Of a DNA stretch of 64,000 bases, positions 25,538 to 38,365 are shown one piece after another; within the stretch, counting starts at the first letter, position 1; each line of letters begins with the position of its first letter. The position numbers were made by a program, and so were the translations under genes. Origin of the DNA: Tetrahymena thermophila SB210 (lineage: Eukaryota > Ciliophora > Oligohymenophorea > Hymenostomatida > Tetrahymenidae); contig NW_002476577.1 of NCBI RefSeq assembly GCF_000189635.1, forward strand, positions 133,512-197,511, written 5' to 3'. The notes under the pieces are model-generated. The model saw only the letters and a program-made list of their open reading frames with translations. It ran no database searches and was not told the origin of the DNA.

Positions 25538-28500
25538 ATGAAATAACAGGATAACTCTTTTACTAATCTAGAAGATGTATCGATCTTTATTACTTTTATT
25601 TAATATTATAAAATATTTTTTTTAAATAAACAGTTAATGAAATCAAACTTGAAAGCTCTTACTCATATTGACTTACAGTTAAAGTAAGAATTACTTATAA
25701 AAATTTATTCATTCATATTTAAATATAAATTTTTAAAAACAATATTTTTTTTAATTCAAATAAATATTTTAAAACAAACTTTTTCTATTTTTTATGAATT
25801 TACAAAATTAAGAATTAATAAAATTAATTTAATATTTCTCATTCAATAATTAATTTATTCTTAAATTAAATCTTTTGTTACTATTTATAAAATAAATAGA
25901 AATTGTAATCTTAGTAATGAATAAATTGCTTAGCTTAACACTTCTTTAGGATAATGTGAAAAATTAGAATCTTTAATATTAAATCTTAAGTAATAATTTC
26001 ACTTTAATTTCTTTAATTTCATAATTAATCATTTTTTTTGCTCTTAATAAAACATTTAGTAAGGAAACTATTTCAGATGATAAGATAAAATAATAATATG
26101 CAGAATTTTTTAATTAAAGATAAATAAAAAATTTAGTTGATGCTAATAATAAGAGGTAAATATAATGTATATGTTAATAAATCTTTAATAATGCCAACAA
26201 ATTGTTTAATAAATTATAATATTATCTAAAAACATAGTTATTTCTTTATTTATTTCTACCGTTTAAAAAAGCTAAAAGTTTGAATCTCACTTTTTAAATT
26301 ATGTTAAATAAGATATTAATTTATCAATCTATATCTTTTTTCTAATTAAAAAATTTAAATAAATTAAAAATGAGATAATTTTATTTTATTTAAATAGCAA
26401 TGATTAAATATTTGCCCAAATTTTGTTTTTCAAGCATATTTTTAACAAATCAACTGTTAAGAAACTTAGGTAAAATTGAATTATTGATTGATTGATATCT
26501 AATTGATTATTTATTTTTTAATTTGAAAGATTATAACAAATTTAAGCATAAGGAAATATTCTATTAGAAGAAACTATGAGAAATCTAATTAATCTTAACA
26601 GTTTACAATTAAATTTAGAGTATTTATTCTTTTTTTAATTTATTTATAATTAAGTTCATAGTTGAAAACTCATTAAAATTTTTCATTATTTGTACTAAAT
26701 TATTTTAAATAATGTTTTTTAATAAAAGTGGAAATTAAATTGGAGATTAAGGTGCAATTTGGATTTATACAGCATTATGTAGATGCAAAACACTTACTAA
26801 CTTAAATCTGTAGCTTTGGTAATATTATTTTAATTTTTTTAAACATATTCATTTATATTTATTGCTTTGTTTCAAATAGCAATTATTTATTAAAAATATT
26901 TATTTTGAAAGGGATAATAAATTGGGTGACAGAGGCATATCGAGCATTGCAGAAGGTATTAGCAGTTGTGATAAACTCACAGCTTTAACTTTAAACACAG
27001 CGTAAATTTAATTGATTATTATTTATAAATTAAAATTTTTTTATGTAAATAATTTTATACTTAATTGTAAATAAAAAATTTAAAAAGTGCAAATTTATTT
27101 GGAAAAGAAGGTGCATTTTCTATTAGTAAAACATTATATAGCTGTAAAATGTTGACTGATCTAGATATTAACTTCTCGTAACTAATTTTAATTTTTTTAA
27201 TAAATTTAAATTAATTGTAGATAATTTAATAAAATTTTTAATTTTTAATCCTTACTATTTTTTAAGTTATCATTGATTTGTATTTATTAGCAACAATTAA
27301 ATTGGAGAGGAAGGAGCATCTGCTATTTTTGCAGCACTAGGTAGCTGTAAATTACTTATAAATTCAAAACTTGTGCTTTGGTAATTTTGATTTTCATTTT
27401 TTAAAAACTGAAAGATTTTAGTTAGTTAGTTAGTTAGTTAATTAGTTCATATTTTTTATATTTTTGGTATATATTTTTTAAAATTTTAAGTTAATAAATA
27501 AATTAATTTATTAACATATGATTTACTATAATGAAAGTAACAATGAAATTGGGGAAGAAGGAGCATATTCTTTTGGAACTGCATTAAGCAACTTACAGTT
27601 ACTTATTAATTTAAAATTTTGTCTGAGGTAATTTTAATTAATTTTCTAACTTTGATTAAAAAAAGTTAATTAAATTTTTATTTTTGATATTATTTTGAAA
27701 ATAATTAATTAACAATTTGATTTACTTTGTTTGAAAAGGTAAAACAAAATCGGTGATAAAGGAGCATTAAGCATTGGTTAAGGCTTAAGTAAATGCAACC
27801 AACTTAAGAATTTAGATATTGGAATGGAGTAAATATCATTTTTTTTATTACTGAAAAAATTAAATAATATTTAGTCAAATTAATTTTATGTTTATTCATA
27901 GATAACTTAAAGTGTTTAATTATGTTTGTTTTTTATTTTGAATTAAATTCCAAAATATATTTAAATAATTAGTTTATTTTATATGAAAAGTGGAAATAAA
28001 ATTGGAGATTAAGGAGCATAAGATATTGGATTAGGCTTGAGTAATTGCATTCAACTAACAAACTTAAAAATTTGGATTTGGTGAATTTATTATTTTTTAA
28101 AAATAATGACAAAGCTATTTATTCAACCTGAACTATTTTAATTTAAAATTTTTTAATTTCTTTTTTTTTTAATTAAACTTGATTTTAATTTATAAAAAGC
28201 TAGAATTAAATTGGGGATAATGGAGCTTCTGCTATAAGTACAGCACTTGCTAACTGCAAATTCCTTACTAATCTAGATTTGAATTTTTCGTAAAATAAAT
28301 ATTTTTTTATTTAAATTGATTTATATTTTTTGAAAAGGGAAAATGAAATCGGTGACAAAGGAGCATAAAATATTGGGTTAGGTTTGAGTAACTGCACTCA
28401 GCTTACAAATTTAGAATTTTAGATAGAGTAAATTTATTTATTATTATTTCAAATAATTAATTATCTAAAAATATTTATTCAAACATAAATTAAACTAACT

Positions 28501-30681
28501 TAAAATATATATTAAATATCATTCATTAATTTTTAATAAAACGTTATTTTCAATTATAAAAGCTCAAATTAAATTGAAGACGATGGAGCTTCTGCTATCG
28601 GTGCAGCTTTTAGTAATTACAAATTGCTTACTAGTCTCAGTTTTAGTATTATGTAAATTAATTTTTAATTTATTTATTGATAACTTAAAAAAGTTTTAAT
28701 CATATTATATATTTTGATAAATTTAAAAATAATTTAAATATTTAATAAATTTATTTATTTATGATATTTGAAAAGGGAAAATAATATCGGTGATATAGGA
28801 GCATAAAATATTGGATTAGGTTTGAGTAACTGCACTCAACTTACAAATTTAGAATTTTGGATAAAGTAAAGTTATCTTATTTATTATTGTTTAAAATAAT
28901 TAATTATGTAAAAGCTTATTTATTATTCAAACTGAATTAAATAAACTTAAAATTTATAAAACAAATTTCTTTAATTTTTAATTAAACTTGAATTTGATTT
29001 ATTAAAGCTCAAATTAATTTGGAGATGACGGAGCTTCTACTATCGGTACAGCACTTGGTAACTTTAAATTCCTTACTGATCTCGTTTTTAGTATTGGGTA
29101 AAATAATCTTTTTTAAAAATTTATTGATAATTTAAAAATGTTTAATTTCTGATATATTTGGATTTAGATATCAAAATAATTAATAAATTGATTTATGTTA
29201 TTTGAAAAGGGAAAATGATATTGGTGATAAAGGAGCATAAAATATTGGATTAGGTTTGAGTAACTGCACTCAACTTACAAATTTAAAATTTTGGATAGAG
29301 TAAATTTATTTTATTTATTATTATGTAAACGCTTATCTATTATTAAAACTGAATTAAATAAACTTAAAATTTATAAAATAAATGTCATTAATTTTTAATT
29401 AAATGTGATTTTAATTTAAGTTAAAAATTGATTTATGTTATTTGAAAAGGGGAAATAAAATTGGTGATAAAGGAGCATAAAGTATTGGATTAGGTTTGAG
29501 TAACTGCACTCAACTTACAAATTTAGAATTTTGGATAGAGTAAATTTATTTTATATATTATTATGTAAATTCTTATTTATTATTCAAACTGAATTAAATA
29601 AACTTAAAATTATAAAATAAATGTCTTTAATTTTTAATTAAACATGATTTTCATTTATAAAAGCTCAAATTAAATTGGAGATGATGGAGCTTCTACTATC
29701 GGTACATCACTTGCTAATTTTAAATTCCTTACTGATCTCACTTTTAGTTTTGAGTAAAATAATTTTTTTTAATTTATTGATAACTTAAAAATGTTTAAAT
29801 TATTAATTTGATTTAGATGCCAAAATAATTAATTAAAATAGTTTATAAATTGATTTATATTATTTGAAAAGGGAAAATAAAATTGGTGATAAAGGAGCAT
29901 AAAATATTGGATTAGGTTTGAGTAACTGCACTCAACTTACAAATTTATAATTATTGATAAAGTAAATTTATTTTATTTATTATTATGTAAAAGCTTATTT
30001 ATTATTCAAACTGAATTAAATAAACTTAACATAAATTTTTAATTAATCATGATTTTCATGAATAAAAGCTCAAATTAAATTGGGGATAATGGAGCTTCAG
30101 CTATCAGTAATGCACTTAGTAAATGCAAATTTCTTACTAGTCTCACTTTATATATTCAGTAAATTAATTTTATATTTATTTATTTATTGATAACTTAAAA
30201 AATTGAAAATATAATATATTTTTGATTTAAAACTCAAAACATGAATGAACTAATTTTTAAAAAGTTATAACAAAATTGGTGATAAAGGAGCATAAAATAT
30301 TGGATTAGGTTTGAGTAAATGCTCTCAACTTTCACATTTAGTTTTTGGTTCAGAGTAAATTTAAAAAAAATAATCTTAAATTTTTTAAGATAATAATTAA
30401 AATATATTTTTTTAAGTATTAATGAGAAGTTTCTAAAATCCTGTGATATTATCAACTGTAAAAATATAAAGTTATTGACTCTTTATACAACGTAATTACT
30501 TTTTCATTTTTTAAAATTAGATATTTATAAGTAACTAAAACAATTAATTTATCTAAAAATAAATATTTAAATATATAAAATTAGATTTAAGCAAAAAAAA
30601 ACAAAATCAGATATCTATAGATTAGCTTAAAAAATAAAAAGATTAGTAACATTAAAATGTAGTTTGAATTTACAAAAATGA
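25538..30681 (+). CDS. LRR gene B: 25 exons, tandem paralogue of A, 761 aa
   Basis: Same plan as A. Exons: 25538-25683, 25900-25989, 26060-26155 (96), 26398-26469 (72). Then 90-nt exons start at 26530, 26729, 26912, 27088, 27291, 27538, 27739, 27991, 28200, 28338, 28563, 28776, 29008, 29210, 29450, 29664, 29872, 30069 and 30265. It closes with 30417-30491 (75) and 30585-30681 (TGA). The total of 2,286 nt is in frame and has no TGA. The 5' half aligns exon-for-exon with A. The a/b dimer region is shorter, and at 29210/29450 two b-type exons are adjacent because the intervening a exon has been lost. The last exon has one extra base relative to A near its end, so the C-terminus differs (..KRLVTLKCSLNLQK). 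The flanking 3' DNA is also shared with A. Confidence 0.85.
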
Positions 30682-31009
30682 ATAATTAAGTATTTATTTT
30701 TTTATTTATTAACAATACTTATTTTTTATAACAAAAAAGATAGAATATAATAGTTATGTAATGAGTTTTTATTTTTTTATTTAGTACTACTATTTTCTCA
30801 AAATATAAAAAAATTTTAAGTTAAGATAACTAAAAATGAATATTTATGTGAATTGTTTGTTTGTCATGTATGTATTTTTAATGTTTGTTTAAAATATTTT
30901 AATTTTTATAAAAATTTTTTTATAAATATTTTTTTCAATTGATTGATTTACGTACAACCAAACTTTAAATAAATCACATTTGAAAATAAATACTAATAGA
31001 GTAGTAGAA

Positions 31010-31293
31010 ATAGTGTGAGAAAATAAAAATAATCTACTATAGTAAGTAATTATATTTTAATTTTGAAAAATGTTTTAAAATTTAGTCCTTGATGTAAAAT
31101 GCTTTGAGGAGAAAAAATTGGTGATAGTTGAAGGTTTCATTTATTTGAAATCTGCTGTATTAAAAATTTCTCTAGTCCTAAATTTTCTTATTTAAAAAGA
31201 TAATAAAGTATTTTTTTAATTAATCAAAATTATTAATTTCTAGTAATAATTAATAAATTAATAATGAAATAAATATTAATAGTAAATAAAAAG
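31010..31293 (+). promoter_or_regulatory. conserved 5' flank of gene C
   Basis: Counterpart of 25,255-25,537 with interspersed small indels. Both begin at AGTGTGAGAAAATAA and run to the start codon. Likely holds the promoter and 5' UTR; no individual site can be assigned. Confidence 0.45.
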
Positions 31294-34200
31294 ATGAATT
31301 AACAGAATAACTTTTTTAATAATCTAGAAGATGTATCCATCTTTATTACTTCTATCTAATATTATAATATATTTTTTTTAAAAAAATAGTTAATGAAATC
31401 AAATTTGAAAGCTCTAACTTGTATTGAGCTATAGTTGAAGTAAGAATTACTTATAAAAATTTATTCCTTTATATTTAATCATAAATTTTGATAAATTTAT
31501 AAAATGAAGAATTAATAATTAATATCTTTCATTCATTGATTTATTCAAAAATTAATTTTTTTTGTTATTATTTATAAAATAAATAGAAATTGTACTCTTA
31601 GTAATGAATAAGTTGCTTAGCTTAACACTTCTTTACTATAATGTGAAAAATTAGAATCTTTAATATTAAATCTTAAGTAATAATTTCACTTTATTTTCTT
31701 AAATATCATAATTAATTAATTTTTCTATCAACCAATCTAATATTTAGTAAGGAAAGTATTTCAAGTGATGAGATAAATTAATTATTTATTAGATTTAGAT
31801 AAATAAAGAATTTAGTTGAAACTAATAATATCAGGTAAATGTATTTTGATTGTTAATAAATCTTTAATATTGATAACAAAGTGTTTAATAAATTATAATA
31901 CTATCTAAACCCCTAGCATAGTTATTTATTTATTTATTTATTTCTACCATGTATCAAAAGCTAAGATAACTAATTAATCTATCCCTTTTTGCTAATTTAA
32001 AAATTTAAATAAATTAAAATAGATTGAATTTAACTTTATTTTATTTAAATAGCAATGATTAAATATATGCCCAGATTTAGTTTTTCCAAAGTATTTTTTA
32101 CAGAGGAGCTCCTAAAGAACCTAGGTAAAGAAGAATTATTGATTGATATCTAATTAATTATTTATTTTTTAATTTGAAAGTTTAAAAGAAATGTAAGCTT
32201 AAGGAAAGATTCTTTTAGAAGAAACTACGATTGATCTAATTAATCTCAACAGTTTACAGTTAAATTTAGAGTATTTATTCTTTTTTTTAAAATTTATTTA
32301 TAATTAAGTTCATCTTTCCTAACTCATTAAATTTTTTCATTATTTGTACTTAATTATTTTAATTAATGTTTTTTTATAAAAGTGGAAATTAAATTGGTGA
32401 AGGAGGTGCAATTTGGATTTGCACTTTATTAAATAGATGCAAAACGCTTACTAACTTAAATCTGCAGCTATGGTAATTTTATTTTAATTATATTAAACAT
32501 ATCCAGTCATATTTATTGAATTGTTTCAAATACAAATAAATTATTTATTTATTTATTCAAAATATTTATTTGGAAAGGAAAAATAAATTGGGCGATAGAG
32601 GGATTTAGAGTATTGCAGAAGGTATTAGCAGTTGTACTAAACTCACAACTTTAACTTTAAATACAGCGTAAATTTTATTCATTTTTTTCCAATATAATTT
32701 TATACTAATTGTAAAAACTTAAAAAGTGCAAATTTATTTGGAAAAGAAGGTGCATTTTCTATTAGTAAAGCATTAGATAGTTGTAGAATGCTGACTGATC
32801 TAGATATTAACCTCTCGTAACTAATTTTAATATTTTTTTTTAAGAATAAATTTAAATTAATTGAAGAAAGTTTGAAACTTTTTAAAATATTTAATCCTTA
32901 AAAATTGTTAAGTTGATATTCATTTTTAAATATATGACATTTCATATTTTATTAGTGACAATTATATTGGTGACGAAGGAGCATCTGCTATTTTTTTAGC
33001 GCTAGGACGTTGTAAATTACTTATGAATTTAAAATTTATGCTTTGGTAATTTTTATTTTTCATTTTTTAAAATCAATCTAAAAAAAGATTTAATATTTTG
33101 ATTATTTTTAGTATTTTTTAAAAATTTTTAAATTAATAAATTAAAAGATGATAAATTAATTTATTAACATATGATTTTCTATAATAAAAGTAACAATTAA
33201 ATTGGGGATGGAGGAGCATATTCTTTTGGAACAGCATTAAGCAACTTACAATTACTTGTTAATTTAAAATTTTGTTTGAGGTAATTTTTAATTTTCAAAT
33301 TTTGATAAAAAAAACTTAAATAATTTATTTACTAATAATTTGTTTATTTTTTTTGAAAAGATAAAATAAAATTGGTGATTAAGGAGCATTAAGCGTTGGA
33401 TTAGGTTTAAGTAAATGTAATCAACTTACCAATTTAGATATTGGGATGGAGTAAATTTAATTTTTCATTATTAAAAATTTTTTTAATTTATTTTTATTCA
33501 AATTTAATTTTAATAATTTTTAATTTATTTTAATAAAATTATGTATTTATTTATTATTTAATTAATTAATAATAGATTAAATTAAATTGGAAATGATGGA
33601 GCTTCTGTTATCGGTAGGACTATTGGTAACTGTAGATTCCTTACTAATCTCTAGCTTTAGATCTAGTAACATTAATTTTATGTTTTTTTATTAATAACTA
33701 AATAAATAAAAAATAATAATTAATTATTTTTTTTATTTTGAATTGAATATCTTACAAATATAAATAATTAGTTAAACTATTTATTTTATTTGAAAAGTGG
33801 AAATAAAATTGGAGATTAAGGAGCATAAAATATTGGATTAGGCTTAAGAAACTGCACTGAACTTACAAATTTAAAAATTTGGATTAAGTAAATTTATTTC
33901 ATTTATTACTTTTAAAAAAATTATGAGAAAGCTATTTATTCAAAATGAATGAATTCAATATACTTACAATTTATAGATAAAATTTCATTCATTTTTAAAA
34001 TAGCGAAAATTAAATTAAGGAAGATGGAGCTTCTGCTATTGGTACAGCACTTGGTAACTGCAATTTCCTTACTGATCTCGATTTTAATATTTCGTAAACA
34101 CATTTTATTTTTATTTATTTATTTATTTATCGATAACTTAAAAAAGTTTTAATTATTTTATATATTTTTATTGAAATGTCAAAACAATTAAAATAGTTAA

Positions 34201-37200
34201 TAAATAAATTGATTTATTTTATTTGAAAAGGAAAAATTAAGTCGGTGATAAAGGAGCATAAAATATTGGATTAGGTTTGAGAAACTGCACTCAACTTACA
34301 AAATTAGAATTTCGGATAAGGTAAATTTATTTCATTTATTACTTTGAAAAATAATTATGGAATTCTTTTTATCCAAACTGAATTAAATAAACTTAAAATT
34401 TATAAAATAAATGTCTTTAATTAAACATGGTCTTCATTTTTAAAAGTTTAAATTAAATCGGGGATGATGGAGCTTCTGCTATAGGTACAGCACTTGGTAA
34501 CTGTAAATTCCTTACTGATCTCCACTTTAATATTTCGTAAACAATTTATTTATTTATTGATAATTTAAAAAAAGTTTTAATATTTTACATATTTTGATTT
34601 AAATGTCAAAACAATTTAAATAGTTAATTAATTGATTTATTATATTTGAAAAGGGAAAATTATTTAGGTGATAAAGGAGCACAAAATATTGGATTAGGTT
34701 TGAGAAACTGCACTCAACTTACAAATTTAGAATTTGGAATAAGGTAAATTTATCTCATTTATTATATTGAAAAATAATTATGGAAAAGCTTTTTATTCAA
34801 ACTGAATTAAATAAACTTAAAATTAATAAAATAATTGTCTTTAATATTTAATTAAACGTGATTTTCATTTTCAAAAGTTCAAATTAAATCGGGGATGATG
34901 GAGCTTCTGCTATAGGTACAGCACTTGGTAACTGTAAATTCCTTACTGATCTCTATTTTAATATTTCGTAATCAAATTTTATAATTTATTGATAACTTAA
35001 AAAAATTTTACTTATTTTATATAATTTGATTTTTATGTCAAAATAATTTAAATAGGTAATAAATTGATTTATTTTATTTGAAAAGGGAAAATTAAGTCAG
35101 TGATAAAGGAACACAAAATATTGGATTAGGTTTGAGTAACTGCACTCAACTAACAAATTTATAGTTTGAGTTAAGGTAAATTTATTTCATTTATTACTTT
35201 TTAAAAATTTATGTAAAAAATTTTATTATAGCTGAATTAAATAAACTTAAAATTTGTAAAATAAATGTCTTTAATTTAATTAAATTTGATTTACATTTAT
35301 AAAAGCTCAAATTAAATTGGTGATGATGGAGCTTCTACTATCGGTACAGCACTTGGTAACTGCAAATTCCTTACTAATCTCCTATTTGATATTACGTACA
35401 ATTAATTTTATTTTTATTTATTTATAGATAACTTAACAAAGTTTAATTTATTTAATATAATTTGATTTAAACTTCAAAACAATTTAAATATAGCTATTCT
35501 CGAACAATTATTTTTTGAGTTAGAAATATACATTTAATATATACCTGTTCCTGCATTTGAAATATCACGGATCATGATATAATGATTTGTGATATTTCAA
35601 ATAATTTCACTCTCGGATAAACAGATTTCCGACTTTCAGAAATCCTAGTAATCGAGAAATTACAGTTTATATATACTTCCTACTTAAGAAATAATTATTA
35701 CAGTATAGCAATAGTTAATATATTGATTTATTTTATTTGAATAGGGAAAATAAAATCGGTGATAAAGGAGCATAAAGTATTGGATTAGGTTTGAGTAACT
35801 GCACTCAACTTACAAATTTACAATTTTAGATAAGGTAAATTTATTCAATTTATTTATTTATTATTATTTAAATAATGATGTTAAAGTTTAATATTCAAAC
35901 TGAATTAAATAAATTTAAAATTTATAAAATAAATATTTTTAATTAATTTTTGTGATTTTAATTGATAAAAGCATAAATTAAATTGAGGATGATGGAGCTT
36001 CTAGTATCGGTACAGCACTTGGTAGCTGCAAATTGCTTACTAGTCTTCATTTTAATATTTCGTAAAATCAATTTTATATTTATTTATTGAAAAATTAAAA
36101 AAGTTTGAATTATTTTTTTTTATTATGATTTAAATTTCAAAACAATTTAAATTGATATATTTTATTTGAAAAGGTAAAATAAAATCAGTAATAAAGGGGC
36201 ATAAAGTATTGGATTAGGTTTGAGTAACTGTAATCAACTTACAAATTTAGTATTTCATATTAAGTAAATTTATTTTATTTATCAATATTGATTATAATTA
36301 TTTATTTTAAAACTTTTTATCCAATCAAAATGAATTAAATAATCTTAAAATATATAAAATGTCTTTAATTTTTAATTAAATATGATTTTCATTTATAAAA
36401 GCTTAAATTAAATTGGTGATGATGGAGCTTCTGCTATCGGTACAGCACTTGGTAACTGCAAACTGCTTACTAATCTTCACTTTAATGTTTCGTAAAATAA
36501 ATTTCTGATTTAAATGTCAAAAAAAACAATTTAAATTGATTTAATTTGTTTGAAAAGGTAAAATCAAATTGCTGATAAAGGAGCATATAATATTGGATTA
36601 GGTTTGAGTAACTGCACTCAACTTACAAATTTAAAATTTTGGTTAAGGTAAATTTATTTAATATAATATTATCTAAAAGCTTTTTATTCAATCAAAGTTA
36701 ATTAAATAAGTTTAGAATTTATCAAATGTCTTTAATTTTTAAATAATTTTTATTTTCATTTATAAAAGATCAAATTAAATTGGCTGTGATGGAGCTTCTA
36801 CTATCGGCACAGCACTTGGCAACTGCAAATTCCTTACTGATCTCGATTTTAATATTTCGTAATCAAATTTTATACTTATTTATTGATAACTTAAAAAAGT
36901 TTAATTATTTTATATTTTTATTGAAATGTTAAAACAATTAAAATAGTTAATAAATTGATTTATTTTTATTGAAAAGGAATAATAAAGTCAGTGAAAAAGG
37001 AGCATAAAATATTGGATTAGGTTTGGGTAACTGCACTCAATTAACAAATTTATAATTTTGGATAAGGTAAATTTATTTTATTTATTTATTTATTTATTAT
37101 TTTTGAAAATAATTAATTATGTAAAAGCTTTTATTCAAACTGAATTTAATAAACTTAAAATTGATAAAGTAAATGTCTTTAATTTTTAATTAAATGTGAT

Positions 37201-37839
37201 TTTAATTTATAAAAGATCAAATTAAATTGGGGATGATGGAGCTTCTACCATCGCTACAGCACTTAATAATTGCAAATTGCTTACTAATCTCACTTTTATT
37301 ATTAAGTAAAATAAATTTTACATTTATTAATAGATGATTTATTAAAATTTAAATAATTTATATTTGTTGGCTTAAATCTCAAAAAAATTAAAATAATTAA
37401 TGAACTAATTTTTAAAAAGTTCTAATAAAATCGGTGATAAGGGAGCATAAGATATTAGATTATTCTTAACTAACTGCACTTAACTTACAACTTTACTATT
37501 TATCTCAGAGTAAATTTCATTTATTACAATTGAAAAAAATTTATGTTAAAGCTTTCAAGATTGTTATTTAAATATCTTTATCTTATAAGTAATGATGAGA
37601 AGTTTTTAAAATCTAGTGATACTATCAACTGTAAAAATATAAAGTTATTGACACTTTTTACAACGTAATTATTTTTTTATTGTTTAAAATTTATACTTAT
37701 AAGTAAGTAAGTAAAACAATTAATTTATCTAAAAAATATATTTATATATATAAAAAGACAATTCAGTATAGAATCATACTTAGAAATCAAAAGATTAGCT
37801 TAAAAAATCAAAAGATTAGTTAAATTGAATGTATTTTGA
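31294..37839 (+). CDS. LRR gene C: 31 exons, tandem paralogue of A and B, 930 aa
   Basis: Exons: 31294-31439, 31587-31676, 31748-31834 (87), 32053-32124 (72). Then 90-nt exons start at 32181, 32383, 32578, 32727, 32956, 33191, 33361, 33576, 33798, 34004, 34231, 34447, 34654, 34878, 35086, 35306, 35745, 35972, 36174, 36402, 36558, 36769, 36977, 37216 and 37420. It ends with 37590-37664 (75) and 37767-37839 (TGA). The total is 2,793 nt, in frame, with no internal TGA. Exons from 33576 on form nine a/b pairs. The C-terminal cap reads LEIKRLAQKIKRLVKLNVF. One intron (after 35395) is expanded by a 221-bp TIR element. Exon 1 codes MNQQNNFFNNLEDVSIFI, matching A (MKQQNNSFINLEDVSI), which supports the chosen start in all three genes. 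Confidence 0.85.
35491..35711. mobile_element. 221-bp TIR element (MITE-like, TA target duplication) in an intron of gene C
   Basis: The insertion interrupts an intron whose homologues read straight through (AATTTAAATAGTTAAT). The left end TAGCTATTCT and the right end, read in reverse complement as TTGCTATACT, begin imperfect terminal inverted repeats; 22 of the first 29 positions agree. A TA dinucleotide flanks each side, as in Tc1/mariner-type elements. An internal palindrome is built on GAAATATCAC / GTGATATTTC. There is no open frame, so it is non-autonomous. It leaves both neighbouring 90-nt exons intact. Confidence 0.75.
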
Positions 37840-38365
37840 ATTTACTAAAATTAATAATTAAATATTTATTAATTAATTAATTAATAGTATGTATTTTTTT
37901 ATAACAATAAAGATTGAATATAAAAGTTATGTAATAAATATATATTTTATAATGTAATTCCGTTTTCAGAAAATCAATTTATTTAATATCATAATTAAAT
38001 AATCTAAAAAGTTTGAAATCACAAATATTATTAGATATAATAATCAGTGAGTGATATTTCAAATGCAGGAACAGGTATATATTATATTTTAAAATTTATG
38101 AGGTTTAACTTCGTCAAATTCAATCCATATTGATTTCGATTTAATAGTTAGTTATTGTTGTTTTATTTCAAAATAATAAAATAATGATTTAAATGAAACC
38201 AAATCCTTTAAATATAGCTTGAAAAAATATAAATTACTAAGAAGAACAAAATAAAAATCTAGTTTACAACAAATAATTTCATATATTTTAATTTATTTTA
38301 GGAATATTTAGAATTCTTATTTATTTTTAGATTTATTTTTTGCTTTGATGATAAAAATTACTTTA
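37840..38365. other. 3' flank of gene C
   Basis: The first ~130 bp resembles the 3' flanks of A (24,722 on) and B (30,682 on), e.g. ATAGAATATAATAGTTATGTAATG-like sequence. It also holds a 33-bp fragment of the TIR element at 38,051-38,083. No gene. Confidence 0.5.
38051..38083 (-). repeat. 33-bp fragment of the gene C TIR element
   Basis: Exact reverse complement of 35,536-35,568 inside the 221-bp element, containing GCAGGAACAGG and GATATTTC. No other part of the element is recognisable around it, so it is either a decayed copy or a related element with little overlap. Confidence 0.75.
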
